Shown: positions 23,412 through 31,078, numbered from the stretch's first letter. The stretch: 64,000 nt of DNA from CALBGR01 sp964499935 (GCA_964499935.1 CAZCMS010000001.1:1-64000), one strand, 5' to 3'. The notes: generated by a model from the letters alone, not told the origin. Numbers and translations are program-made.

Positions 23412-25541
23412 CTACTTGTTAAGTTCGCGGGCTGCTGCTTTCATAGAAAGCTGCAAACGACCACGGTCATCGATAGCAACCAACTTTACTGTCACTTTAT
23501 CGCCTTCTTTTACGACATCGCTCACCTTTTCGACGCGATCTTCGGATAATTCACTGACGTGCACCAAACCATCTTTACCCGGCATAATCTGTACGAATGC
23601 GCCAAAGTCCATAACACTGACAACAGGCTTGTCTTTGTAAATTGCACCGACTTCTGGTTCGGCTACAATGTCGTTAATCTGCTGAATTGCTGCCTCAATA
23701 CTTGCACCATCGGGGCTGGCGATCATTACTGTACCGTCATCTTTGATGTCAATCTCAGCGCCAGTTTCAGCAACGATTCTTTGGATTGTTTCACCACCCT
23801 TGCCGATCACTTCACGAATTTTATCTGGGTTGATACTGATTGATTCTACACGTGGCGCATATGGACTTAGTGTTGTGCGTGGCTCGCTCATCACAGATAT
23901 CATGTGGTTAAGGATATGCGCACGACCTTCCTTACCCTGTAAAAGCGCCTCCTTAAGTGTTTCTACTGGTAAACCATGTACTTTCATGTCCATTTGCAGT
24001 GCAGTAATACCTTTTGCGGTACCAGTTACCTTAAAGTCCATGTCTCCAGCAAAATCTTCTGCGTCTGCGATATCACTCATGATATATGTTTTGTCACCAT
24101 CGAGCATAAGCCCCATCGCAATACCACTAACCGGTGCCTTGAGTGGTACACCTGCGTCCATAAGACTCAAACAGCTTGCACACGTTGCAGCCATCGATGT
24201 TGAGCCATTTTGACTCATGATCTCTGTTACCGTACGGATAGTGTATGGAAATTCTGCTTCTGTTGGGAGCACTGGGATAAGCGCACGCTCCGCAAGTGCA
24301 GAATGGCCAATTTCGCGACGACCTGGACTACCCAAGCGTCGAACTTCGCCAACTGTATAGCCCGGCGCATTGTAATGGTGCATATAACGTTTCTGCACGT
24401 CGTTGCGCTCCATAGTGTCGAGTAATTGAGCGTAACTAAGTGGTGCAAGCGTGGTGATATTCATTGCCTGTGTCATACCACGAGTAAACAGGCTTGAGCC
24501 GTGGGTACGCGGGAACAACCCAACTTCACTGCTCAGCGGACGCACCTCGGTAAGTTTTCGGCCATCTGGGCGAATACCATCTTCTACTATACCCTTGCGG
24601 ACATCTTTGTGAAGTGCCATAGTAAACGCTTCATCGTATTCTGGCTTTAATTCCTCGTATGTGTCACCGTGTTCAAGCTCAAAATCTTTATGGAATGCAT
24701 CACGTAAAGTCGAAACAAGTTCGTTTCGCTCTGGATACGGCGCACGTAGTGCCTCACCAAGCTTCCCTTCGACCCACGTATCAACTTTTGCCTGAATTTC
24801 ATCGTTCGGTTTTACTAATTCGTATTCAATTGGTGTAACGCCAACTTTTTCTGCGAGCTCTTGTTGCAATGCAATTGCTGGTTGCATCGCTTCTTGTGCA
24901 AACGCAATAGCTTCGGCTACTTTTTCTTCTGATACTTCGCGAGCACCAGCCTCTACCATCATAATTGCGTCTTTTGTGCCGGCAACTACAAGGTCAAGCT
25001 CACCCTCTTCGAGGGTTTCGTGGGTTGGGAATGCAACGATCTGATCGTCTTTAATGCCAACACGAAGCCCAGCGATTGGACCGTCGAATGGCGCACCACT
25101 GATAGTGAGTGCTGCACTCATTGCGATCATTGCAATCATATCTGGGCGGAATGTAGGATCCATACTCAAAACTGTTGCAACACCCTGCACTTCGTGACGA
25201 TAGCCTTTAGGGAATAGTGGGCGAATTGGGCGATCTATAAGACGACCAATAAGAATTGCTTCGTCAGATGGGCGACCTTCGCGTTTTACAAAGCGACTGC
25301 CACTAATCTTGCCTGATGCATAAAATTTTTCTTCATAGTCGATGCTCAGAGGAAAGTAATCCATGCCATGAACACTTTTTGGCTTAACCATAGCTGTACC
25401 AAGTACAACTGTTTCGCCATAACGAACAATCACACTGGCGCTGGTACGGAAACCAACTCGACCAACTTCAAGGCTGAGCGTTTTACCGCATAATTCTGTT
25501 TCTACTTTTACTATATCTTTTCCGAAAGGATTAATTGTCAT
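23412..25541 (-). CDS. pnp: Polyribonucleotide nucleotidyltransferase (PNPase)
   Basis: A 709-residue PNPase with two RNase PH domains (first with GSRFVKREGRPSDEAIL, second with GIRPDGRKLTEVRPL and the active-site stretch SDIADAEDFAGDMDFKV). A KH domain (IREVIGKGGETIQRI) and an S1 domain (GAIYKDKPVVSVMDFGAFVQI) follow. It degrades RNA 3'-5' using phosphate. The classic rpsO-pnp order is kept but with an extra 51-aa gene between them, whose TGA overlaps this ATG as ATGA. AAAGGA is upstream. Confidence 0.97.
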   Translation of the reverse strand: MTINPFGKDIVKVETELCGKTLSLEVGRVGFRTSASVIVRYGETVVLGTAMVKPKSVHGMDYFPLSIDYEEKFYASGKISGSRFVKREGRPSDEAILIGRLIDRPIRPLFPKGYRHEVQGVATVLSMDPTFRPDMIAMIAMSAALTISGAPFDGPIAGLRVGIKDDQIVAFPTHETLEEGELDLVVAGTKDAIMMVEAGAREVSEEKVAEAIAFAQEAMQPAIALQQELAEKVGVTPIEYELVKPNDEIQAKVDTWVEGKLGEALRAPYPERNELVSTLRDAFHKDFELEHGDTYEELKPEYDEAFTMALHKDVRKGIVEDGIRPDGRKLTEVRPLSSEVGLFPRTHGSSLFTRGMTQAMNITTLAPLSYAQLLDTMERNDVQKRYMHHYNAPGYTVGEVRRLGSPGRREIGHSALAERALIPVLPTEAEFPYTIRTVTEIMSQNGSTSMAATCASCLSLMDAGVPLKAPVSGIAMGLMLDGDKTYIMSDIADAEDFAGDMDFKVTGTAKGITALQMDMKVHGLPVETLKEALLQGKEGRAHILNHMISVMSEPRTTLSPYAPRVESISINPDKIREVIGKGGETIQRIVAETGAEIDIKDDGTVMIASPDGASIEAAIQQINDIVAEPEVGAIYKDKPVVSVMDFGAFVQIMPGKDGLVHVSELSEDRVEKVSDVVKEGDKVTVKLVAIDDRGRLQLSMKAAARELNK

Positions 25542-25693
25542 ATTTCCTTTTCTTTCTCGAGGTTATTCATGCGCTTGAGTTCAAATATAACGGCTACTCG
25601 TGCTGTCTTTAGCGCGGTATATCTGTGATCCAGCGCGTGAATAATTTCTCGTTTTAATGTGCACAAGCTTGGTACCTCGATAGTTCGAGACAC
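25538..25693 (-). CDS. 51-aa protein between rpsO and pnp
   Basis: A GTG start at 25693 and a TGA that overlaps the pnp ATG (ATGA). The product is helical and charged (TLKREIIHALDHRYTALKTA, IFELKRMNNLEKEKEI) with protein-like composition throughout. The ribosome-binding site is weak, and the start is the least certain part: a CTCGA/TCGAG hairpin overlaps the first codons, so initiation may be controlled or the start may be further in. No family recognised. Confidence 0.5.
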   Translation of the reverse strand: MSRTIEVPSLCTLKREIIHALDHRYTALKTARVAVIFELKRMNNLEKEKEI

Positions 25694-25708
25694 CTGAGTT
25701 TATGCGCG

Positions 25709-25972
25709 TTAACGAATACCTAGCTTTTTCTTTAGGTCAAGATATGCTTGGCCGTCTTTTTCAGCGATGTATTTAAGAAGTCGCTTTCGCTTACCAACTT
25801 GTTGCAGGAGGCCTCGACGTGCTGCGAAATCTTTTTTATTCACCTTTAGGTGTTCGGTGAGCTCTTTAATTCGCTCCGTAGATACTGCAACTTGGGTAGC
25901 TGCAGAACCGGTGTCGTCTTTATGAAGTTGTGTGCTCTTGATAGCAGCTTGCTTTTTCTCGCTCGAGATCAT
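25709..25972 (-). CDS. rpsO: 30S ribosomal protein uS15
   Basis: An 87-residue uS15 with the four-helix layout and conserved HLKVNKKDFAARRGLLQQVGKRKRLLKYI core. It binds 16S rRNA early in 30S assembly. AAAGGA is 5 nt before the ATG. A promoter at 26026-26054 gives a leader of about 47 nt; hammerhead ribozyme 2 lies just upstream of that promoter. It is followed by the 51-aa gene and pnp. Confidence 0.96.
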   Translation of the reverse strand: MISSEKKQAAIKSTQLHKDDTGSAATQVAVSTERIKELTEHLKVNKKDFAARRGLLQQVGKRKRLLKYIAEKDGQAYLDLKKKLGIR

Positions 25973-26025
25973 TCAATTCCTTTACTTATGTTCTTTAGAG
26001 ATATAATTCGATGGCGTTACTGTGT

Positions 26026-26054
26026 ATAGTAGCACAGTTTCATCTGTTATGCAA
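26026..26054 (-). promoter_or_regulatory. Promoter of rpsO-pnp
   Basis: On the minus strand TTGCAT (26054-26049), 17-nt spacer and TACTAT (26031-26026) with an extended TGC. Its -35 box begins 17 nt past the 3' edge of hammerhead ribozyme 2. Confidence 0.65.
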
Positions 26055-26071
26055 TGTGTGCACGGATTTTA

Positions 26072-26125
26072 TTCGCTTTCGTCCTTCAGGGCTCATCAGC
26101 ACAAATACTTAATTTGTGGAGCGAA
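26072..26125 (-). ncRNA. Type III hammerhead ribozyme 2
   Basis: The minus strand again contains the full fold. Stem III is TTCGCT (26125-26120) with AGCGAA (26077-26072), 6 of 6 bp. C17 is 26119, so cleavage is between 26119 and 26118. Stem I is CACAAAT/ATTTGTG, 7 bp, loop TAAGT. The core CTGATGA is followed by stem II GCCC/GGAC (one C-A mismatch, loop TGAA), then GAAA. It is 54 nt long, as is ribozyme 1 (8996-9049), but stems I and III differ completely in sequence while pairing is kept. That pattern supports structure conservation and not simple duplication. It lies between an unknown ORF (26227-26748) and rpsO. Confidence 0.88.
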
Positions 26126-26226
26126 AACGACAAACAGACAGAAAAAGCACAAGGAACAGCACAAGAGCGCAATCACTGTCGCCTGTCGTTTCGCCCCATA
26201 CTTACGGAGCCTAGACTTCGGAGCTA

Positions 26227-26748
26227 TTACGCTCGCACGCGAGAGAATGACTCCCTGACGATGAAAGTTGATGCACCAAACCCGAAGAGCCCCACACTAT
26301 GAGCGAACAAATGTCGCCGAGACGGCAACTGAAAATCGCTGTACAACCGAGGCAACGGCTTCCCGAAGGAGCTATGCTGCAACGAAGCCTCCAAAATGGG
26401 CTTGTTCAGCCACGAGAGCAACAACATTGCGAGACCCTCGTGGATGATGCCCAGAACACTTTCCGAGAGCTGCATACGCAGATGCGCCTGGACCGTGACC
26501 CTGTAGGGTATCGTAAACCCTGCTTCAGAGCTAAGCCGAATGGTGAACTCGTTCATCTGCTTACCAGGAAAGCCCAAATAAGAGACAAACAGCATTTTTT
26601 CAATCCCACGTCGTGCATGACGCTTATGGAGACCCGCCTGCCTGATAATCCGGTTCAACTTTCTGGAAGAAATCTCACCGCTCGGCTGACTCAAGCGGAC
26701 CCTGATAGTGCCATATACGGTACTGACTACCACTTCCTTACTCTCCAT
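26227..26748 (-). CDS. Unknown 173-aa ORF upstream of ribozyme 2
   Basis: An ORF with AAAGGG and an ATG at 26748. The product is basic with hydrophobic stretches (VLGIIHEGLAMLLLSWLN, LFAHSVGLFGFGASTFIV) and no recognised domain. Base composition is richer in G+C than in the flanks (34 of 60 in 26341-26400 by hand count). An overlapping plus-strand frame (26299-26790) exists. Minus-strand coding is preferred because of the ribosome-binding site and the promoter plus leader upstream. It could still be a chance frame in a non-coding or foreign insert. Confidence 0.4.
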   Translation of the reverse strand: MESKEVVVSTVYGTIRVRLSQPSGEISSRKLNRIIRQAGLHKRHARRGIEKMLFVSYLGFPGKQMNEFTIRLSSEAGFTIPYRVTVQAHLRMQLSESVLGIIHEGLAMLLLSWLNKPILEASLQHSSFGKPLPRLYSDFQLPSRRHLFAHSVGLFGFGASTFIVRESFSRVRA

Positions 26749-26766
26749 TATTCCCTTTCGGTTGTA

Positions 26767-26841
26767 CTACGACAAATATCGCAGCTGTAGACAAGAGTGC
26801 TGTATCCCCACAAAATGAGGAGCACGTATACGATATTTCAT
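26767..26841 (-). CDS. 24-aa leader ORF in a hairpin
   Basis: ATG at 26841 with GAGGAG exactly 7 nt upstream and TAG at 26769-26767. The product is a short basic peptide starting MKYRIRAPHF. The Shine-Dalgarno GAGGAG (26854-26849) is one arm of a hairpin with CTCCTC at 26822-26817, so its translation is probably controlled by RNA structure. It ends 18 nt before the ATG of the 173-aa ORF. Confidence 0.35.
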   Translation of the reverse strand: MKYRIRAPHFVGIQHSCLQLRYLS

Positions 26842-26854
26842 ATACACACTCCTC
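26817..26854 (-). promoter_or_regulatory. Leader hairpin hiding a ribosome-binding site
   Basis: In minus-strand RNA, GAGGAGUGUGUAUA pairs with UAUACGUGCUCCUC over 14 positions, using three G-U wobbles. The plus-strand version would have three mismatches, so the minus strand is the structured one. The arm carries the GAGGAG Shine-Dalgarno of the 24-aa leader ORF. There is no U-run, so it is not a simple terminator for truB. Confidence 0.55.
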
Positions 26855-26919
26855 ACTTTGCGATCTGTCTGTTTGTCAAAGTACCTCGGAGTGATACACA
26901 AACTCTACGAAGTGCTTCG

Positions 26920-26948
26920 ATTTTAGTATCTTTTTGATGTTTTGTCAA
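26920..26948 (-). promoter_or_regulatory. Promoter downstream of truB driving the ribozyme-2 transcript
   Basis: On the minus strand TTGACA (26948-26943), 17-nt spacer and TAAAAT (26925-26920). Transcription would start near 26913 and run through the hairpin leader, the 173-aa ORF and ribozyme 2. Confidence 0.7.
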
Positions 26949-26954
26949 TATTTT

Positions 26955-27656
26955 TCAGATACGTAGCGCTCGAGTAAAATCAATTGGTTCTCCTGCTTTT
27001 GCAGCGATAATATCCATCTGAACACCCTCAATCGAAAAATCTCCCACCTGAGTACGGCGAAGTTCAGTAGTATACGCGGTAGTATCGAGCTCTAGGGCAA
27101 TATCTTCTACCAAGGTACGGATATAGGTGCCTGAGGAAACACTAGCTACTAAACGAGCTTCGGGATGATCGTACGAAACGAGTTCGAGTGTATGGATCGT
27201 CACCGTACGGGGCTCGATTTTTACTTCCTTGCCCGCACGCGCCAGGTTATATGCTCTCTGGCCATCAATCTTAATAGCAGAATACGCCGGCGGAACTTGC
27301 GAAATCTCCCCAGTAAAACGTGTGAATACTGCCTGCAACTCCTCTTCTGTTGGAATATGCCCATCGGTCTCGGTTATTTCACCTTCTGGGTCTCCTGTAG
27401 AGCTTTTTGCTCCAAAATGCATTGTTACCTCATAGGTTTTATCTACTTTTGAGAGTGTCTGCGCTTGTCGTGTATATTCTTTTCCGACAAGCAACACTAA
27501 AAGCCCTGTCGCAAACGGATCAAGCGTCCCGGTATGTCCAACTTTCACATTTTTTGGCTTTTTACCTAACTCAGCAGCGACATTTCGACGCACAAAATTC
27601 ACCACATCAAAACTTGTCCAGCCCTTTGGCTTATCTACTAGTAAAATTCCTTGCAT
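26955..27656 (-). CDS. truB: tRNA pseudouridine-55 synthase
   Basis: A 233-residue TruB. The opening GILLVDKPKGWTSFDVVNFV, the catalytic-Asp motif GHTGTLDPFATGLL, and the closing VSSGTYIRTLVEDIA are all present. It modifies U55 of tRNAs. Length matches a minimal TruB without a PUA domain. TACAAT (27668-27663) ends 6 nt before the ATG and there is no Shine-Dalgarno, so it can be made from a leaderless transcript as well as from read-through of the DHH-fold gene. Confidence 0.95.
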   Translation of the reverse strand: MQGILLVDKPKGWTSFDVVNFVRRNVAAELGKKPKNVKVGHTGTLDPFATGLLVLLVGKEYTRQAQTLSKVDKTYEVTMHFGAKSSTGDPEGEITETDGHIPTEEELQAVFTRFTGEISQVPPAYSAIKIDGQRAYNLARAGKEVKIEPRTVTIHTLELVSYDHPEARLVASVSSGTYIRTLVEDIALELDTTAYTTELRRTQVGDFSIEGVQMDIIAAKAGEPIDFTRALRI

Positions 27657-27677
27657 GCGATTATTGTAGCGTACCTG

Positions 27678-29489
27678 CTATTGGCCTGGGAATGGCGGGA
27701 CTATAGGTGGAGGTACGGGTGGTGCAGAGTTAGAATCGTTATTGTTATTCTGCTGATCTTGCTGCACTGGTGGCTGCAATGGGTTGGCTGGTGGTAAAGG
27801 CATTGTCATGAGTTGATCTGATGATGGCACAGCGTTTGCATCTGGAGTAGGTAGTGGAGATTGAGGGAGCGATGGCAATGCACTATTCTGCGCAGGTGTC
27901 AGAGGTGATACCGATGGCAACGGTGATGAGGCTGGTGACGCTTGAGGGAATGTAGGTAACTGTCCATCTTGCGGAGGAGGCGTCTGACTCGTTACCTGTG
28001 CTGATGAAGCATCATCTTGTGCAGACGGTGGCGCATATATTGATGATGTGGAATGCAGTGGATTCCCAAGTGGCTTGGCGTTTAATGACGCGATGGGCGC
28101 AAGTGGCTCATTGCTGCTCGACATTGCTGCCGCTACTGCATCACGGGCAGCATCAACTGACGCAACTGGATCAGCCTTGGCTTCAGGCTCATCCAAGCCC
28201 GCAGGTCGCTGTAAATCATCCAAGTTAAGCTCTTCACCAACATGAGACTGAGGTGCAGATGGCTCTTTAGGTTGATTATCTGGCGAAGTTTGCGTCACAT
28301 GAGAGCTACCGATTTGCTTTTCCAAATCTTGTAACGTTACTTTTGAGGTATCCTGATCGGTCACAGGAGTATCTCTTACTGGTGGCAACGTTAATGGATC
28401 AATGTATGGCTCTGGTTTTTGTCCATTAGGATCAGTGGCGCTTGTGAATGGCGATTCTTCAGGCTGTATGCGAGCAGAACGATTGTAGTGTCGTGACGGC
28501 TTGGTTTCTGAAGCTTTTTGCGTAACTTCTTCTGGTTTAGCTTCTGGCCCTTCCTTTTTATCCGGCTCATTCTCCGGCTGTGTGTCTTTTGATCCATCTT
28601 CTAATGGCGGAGGCGTAGGAGTTTCATCGTTATCGTGGTTGATTTCTAAAGTACCATCATCAGTTATGCGTGCGTCACTTTGCTCGTTGGAAGCATTATC
28701 TTCATCATCTGAAGGTTTACTCTCGGGAGCCTCAGGTTCTGGCTGCTGCTCTTCTTCAAGCTTCGAAGCCACAAGTTGCTGATTTGCACCCGCAGACATA
28801 AGGCTTGCACTAATATTCATCGTGTTTGAAGTTGTCTTATCGTTACTAAAACGATCCGTCTCTGCAACGATACCCGTGAGCAATGCGGTCGCAATTTGCT
28901 CATCCAGTACATCCGCAGACAATCCAGTTGCGAGCAGTGTTGCCATCTCAGACAAGCTACTTGCTTCCGTGGAAACCCAATGAATCGTACCTAATTCATT
29001 GTCACCCTCTTGGTTATTAACAGTAACAACTGTTGCATCATGCAAAATTCTTCCGTGTGCCGTAATTGCTTGATCCAGATCCTTTTGGTCATGAATACCA
29101 ATTGCGAGTACCACATCGACATTAAAATCACCTTGGCTAAATTCTAGATCAGCATCAGTAATGCTCGTTTTGTATGGAGTAATAAATATTTTAACTACAG
29201 TATCTTCTACCTTGTACCTGAGCTTATCTGCCTTAGCCTTATCAAGGCTAATAATAAAATCGCGCAAACTATCGGTGTTTTTTTCTATGGTGTCCTGAGG
29301 CTGCAAAAATTCAATTGTCGATGGAATTGCGCCACTGAATACCGCTGTAGCATGTTTGCCCAGCTTATTGAGCGCGATGCTTAATCCAATACACGCAGCA
29401 AGTTGGTCGACCGAAGGATTATTACTAACAGTCAGCAACACGTTATTTGCTTGTTGTAGTCGATCGATAACTTGTTTTTCTGTATCCAT
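27678..29489 (-). CDS. DHH-phosphoesterase-fold protein with lost catalytic motifs and Pro-rich tail
   Basis: A 603-residue protein. Residues 1-~255 follow the DHH/NrnA fold order, but the key motifs are altered. The first (H-x-N-P-D-x-D in active enzymes) reads NNPSVDQLAAC at residues 23-33, and the DHH position reads VNNQEGD near residues 157-163. The IVAETDRFSND segment near residue 210 keeps the later acidic motif. Residues ~255-603 are a long disordered region rich in Pro, Gln, Ser, Glu and Asp, with a final PPVPPPIVPPFPG. It may be a nucleotide-binding or scaffold protein that no longer cleaves. It lies next to truB as nrnA-like genes often do with rbfA-truB clusters. Confidence 0.7.
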   Translation of the reverse strand: MDTEKQVIDRLQQANNVLLTVSNNPSVDQLAACIGLSIALNKLGKHATAVFSGAIPSTIEFLQPQDTIEKNTDSLRDFIISLDKAKADKLRYKVEDTVVKIFITPYKTSITDADLEFSQGDFNVDVVLAIGIHDQKDLDQAITAHGRILHDATVVTVNNQEGDNELGTIHWVSTEASSLSEMATLLATGLSADVLDEQIATALLTGIVAETDRFSNDKTTSNTMNISASLMSAGANQQLVASKLEEEQQPEPEAPESKPSDDEDNASNEQSDARITDDGTLEINHDNDETPTPPPLEDGSKDTQPENEPDKKEGPEAKPEEVTQKASETKPSRHYNRSARIQPEESPFTSATDPNGQKPEPYIDPLTLPPVRDTPVTDQDTSKVTLQDLEKQIGSSHVTQTSPDNQPKEPSAPQSHVGEELNLDDLQRPAGLDEPEAKADPVASVDAARDAVAAAMSSSNEPLAPIASLNAKPLGNPLHSTSSIYAPPSAQDDASSAQVTSQTPPPQDGQLPTFPQASPASSPLPSVSPLTPAQNSALPSLPQSPLPTPDANAVPSSDQLMTMPLPPANPLQPPVQQDQQNNNNDSNSAPPVPPPIVPPFPGQ

Positions 29490-29572
29490 AGTTTTGATTT
29501 TTTATTTATATTACCTTTTGCCGTAAGCGTATCATAAAACGTAAGCGTTGTCGATCTTTTTTTAACTTATGC

Positions 29573-29601
29573 TTTACAAACAGAGGCCGGTCTTGTATAG
29601 T
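29573..29601 (+). promoter_or_regulatory. Promoter of rpsT
   Basis: TTTACA (29573-29578), 17-nt spacer and TATAGT (29596-29601), about 34 nt of leader before the ATG at 29642. Two GTAAGCGT copies (29523-29530 and 29541-29548) lie upstream and are unexplained. Confidence 0.65.
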
Positions 29602-29641
29602 TACACCTTGAATAAAACCATAAACTAAACAAGGAATATTC

Positions 29642-30040
29642 ATGCCAATTATCAAATCAGCAAAAAAACGTGTACGTGTTACTCAGAAAGCAGCAACACG
29701 CAACAGCAAGACAAAGCGCTCACTTAAGAGTGCCGTGAAAGCATTTCATGCAAGCCTTACCGGCACTGGCGCTAAAGCAGGTGAAAAACTTAGCAAAGCT
29801 CAGAGCGAAATCGATAAAGCTGCTAAGAAAAATGTAATTCACAAAAACAAAGCTGCTCGCAAAAAGAGCCAGCTCGCTAAGGCTGCTAAAGCTGCAGGTG
29901 CAAAACCAGCTGCTAAGAAGACTACTGCCAAAGCAACTACCGCGAAAAAGCCAGCAGCGAAAGCTCCAGCCAAAAAGGCAACTACTACCAAGAAGCCTGC
30001 TGCGAAAAAGCCAGCTGCCAAGAAGACTACCAAAAAATAG
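29642..30040 (+). CDS. rpsT: 30S ribosomal protein bS20 with histone-H1-like tail
   Basis: A 132-residue bS20, longer than the usual ~85-90. Residues 1-~85 are standard S20 (MPIIKSAKKRVRVTQKAATRN, KSAVKAF, AQSEIDKAAKKNVIHKNKAARKKSQL). Residues ~86-132 are almost only Lys, Ala, Pro and Thr in KKPAAK-type repeats, like histone H1 or AlgP tails, and could bind RNA or DNA non-specifically. AAGGA lies before the ATG. It is monocistronic, with its own promoter and terminator. Confidence 0.93.
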   Translation: MPIIKSAKKRVRVTQKAATRNSKTKRSLKSAVKAFHASLTGTGAKAGEKLSKAQSEIDKAAKKNVIHKNKAARKKSQLAKAAKAAGAKPAAKKTTAKATTAKKPAAKAPAKKATTTKKPAAKKPAAKKTTKK

Positions 30041-30062
30041 ATACTATTCTGGCAACTATTAA

Positions 30063-30096
30063 CCGACCTCTACAATAAACGTGAGGTCGGTTTTTT
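30063..30096 (+). terminator. Terminator of rpsT
   Basis: CCGACCTC (30063-30070) pairs with GAGGTCGG (30083-30090), loop of 12 nt, followed by TTTTTT. Confidence 0.9.
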
Positions 30097-30132
30097 ATTT
30101 CCCGCATAACGCAACCGCTCGTCAGGTACGAC

Positions 30133-31044
30133 TTAGGCAATATCCAAAATATAGACCTGCAACGCATCGTCAAGATCAATAGGCTGACTTTTACTTTTCA
30201 CATCTAGTGTAACGATTCCATCTACGAGCTGCTTGAGATGACTATAAGAGATGTTTTGAGCAATCTTTTTTGTCTTGTTTGCACTGTACGGACTCATCTT
30301 TGCTTCACTTACCACGTCATGTTTATCTCCAGCCGTCTTGACCAATGCAATTTGTCGCAATTGCCAACCTATCATGGCTAGGATCTCTTGTGGCTCAACT
30401 CTTGCCTGTCGCTGTTCTTTATATAAGCGCAATGCTCTATTGGACTGCCCCGTAAATGCCGCATCGAGCAAATCGAAGATTTTACTATGTGGGGTTTTTT
30501 CCGTAAGGGCATCGATGGTTGTTCGTGTAATTTTTTTGCCACTTAGCGATAGTTTCTGGACTTCTTGACTGAGAAGTTGTTGATTCGTTCCAACTCGGTC
30601 AATAAGATAGAGTGCATCCTGCATTGTGATATCGTGACCTAATTCTTTTGTATATTCTACAATCCACTTGCTTAGTCCCCTGGCGTCGAGCTCAGCGTGC
30701 TCGTAAAAATCAGTATTTTTCTTAAGCCATTTGTAATATGAAGTACGTTTGTCTGGCTTTGACTCCACAATCACTACATCTGTTATTTCGGGAATATCAG
30801 AAAGCAGTGTCTCAAAATTCTCTAGAAACTGCTTGTTCGTCCCAGGATCCTGTAAGAATACTAGTTTTTTTGTAGCTAAAAACGGCAAACTTTGTACAGC
30901 CTCAGCAATGCGTTCATATGCTGCCTCTTGTCCGTCAATATTCTCCAGCCCCATGTCACCATGCTCTGTGATATATGCTTTTTTTATGGCACCCTTTTTG
31001 CGCTGCACTAAAAATATATTCGGACCAACAAGAGAGGTAATCAT
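30133..31044 (-). CDS. holA: DNA polymerase III delta subunit
   Basis: A 303-residue HolA-type clamp-loader subunit. The degenerate AAA+ N-domain opens with ITSLVGPNIFLVQRKKGAIKK, where the P-loop is absent as usual for delta. The middle contains LDARGLSKWIVEYTKELG and YLIDRVGTNQQLLSQEVQKL, matching the conserved L-x-x-W-I and N-x-x-x-L-x-x-E-x-x-K-L patterns. The C-terminal collar domain carries EILAMIGWQLRQIALVK. Gene order rpsT-holA is common. TATACT (31057-31052) ends 7 nt before the ATG, so it is probably leaderless. Confidence 0.88.
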   Translation of the reverse strand: MITSLVGPNIFLVQRKKGAIKKAYITEHGDMGLENIDGQEAAYERIAEAVQSLPFLATKKLVFLQDPGTNKQFLENFETLLSDIPEITDVVIVESKPDKRTSYYKWLKKNTDFYEHAELDARGLSKWIVEYTKELGHDITMQDALYLIDRVGTNQQLLSQEVQKLSLSGKKITRTTIDALTEKTPHSKIFDLLDAAFTGQSNRALRLYKEQRQARVEPQEILAMIGWQLRQIALVKTAGDKHDVVSEAKMSPYSANKTKKIAQNISYSHLKQLVDGIVTLDVKSKSQPIDLDDALQVYILDIA

Positions 31045-31078
31045 GCAATACAGTATACGCTACCCAGATAAAAAGTAG

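Larger units (their letters stand above)
26129..26877. repeat. Island bounded by 14-bp inverted repeats
   Basis: GACAAACAGACAGA at 26129-26142 is repeated in inverse orientation at 26864-26877. The left copy sits 4 nt outside stem III of ribozyme 2 and the right copy near the start of the minus-strand transcript. In the RNA these 14 nt could pair over about 735 nt, bringing the 5' end next to the ribozyme. No target-site duplication or transposase is seen, so a mobile-element reading is only one option. Confidence 0.5.

Noticed and set aside
26299..26790. Plus-strand 163-codon ORF opposite the 173-aa ORF
   Set aside because: No Shine-Dalgarno or promoter; composition rich in Arg, Gln and Pro like an antisense shadow. 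The minus strand has a promoter, leader and RBS.
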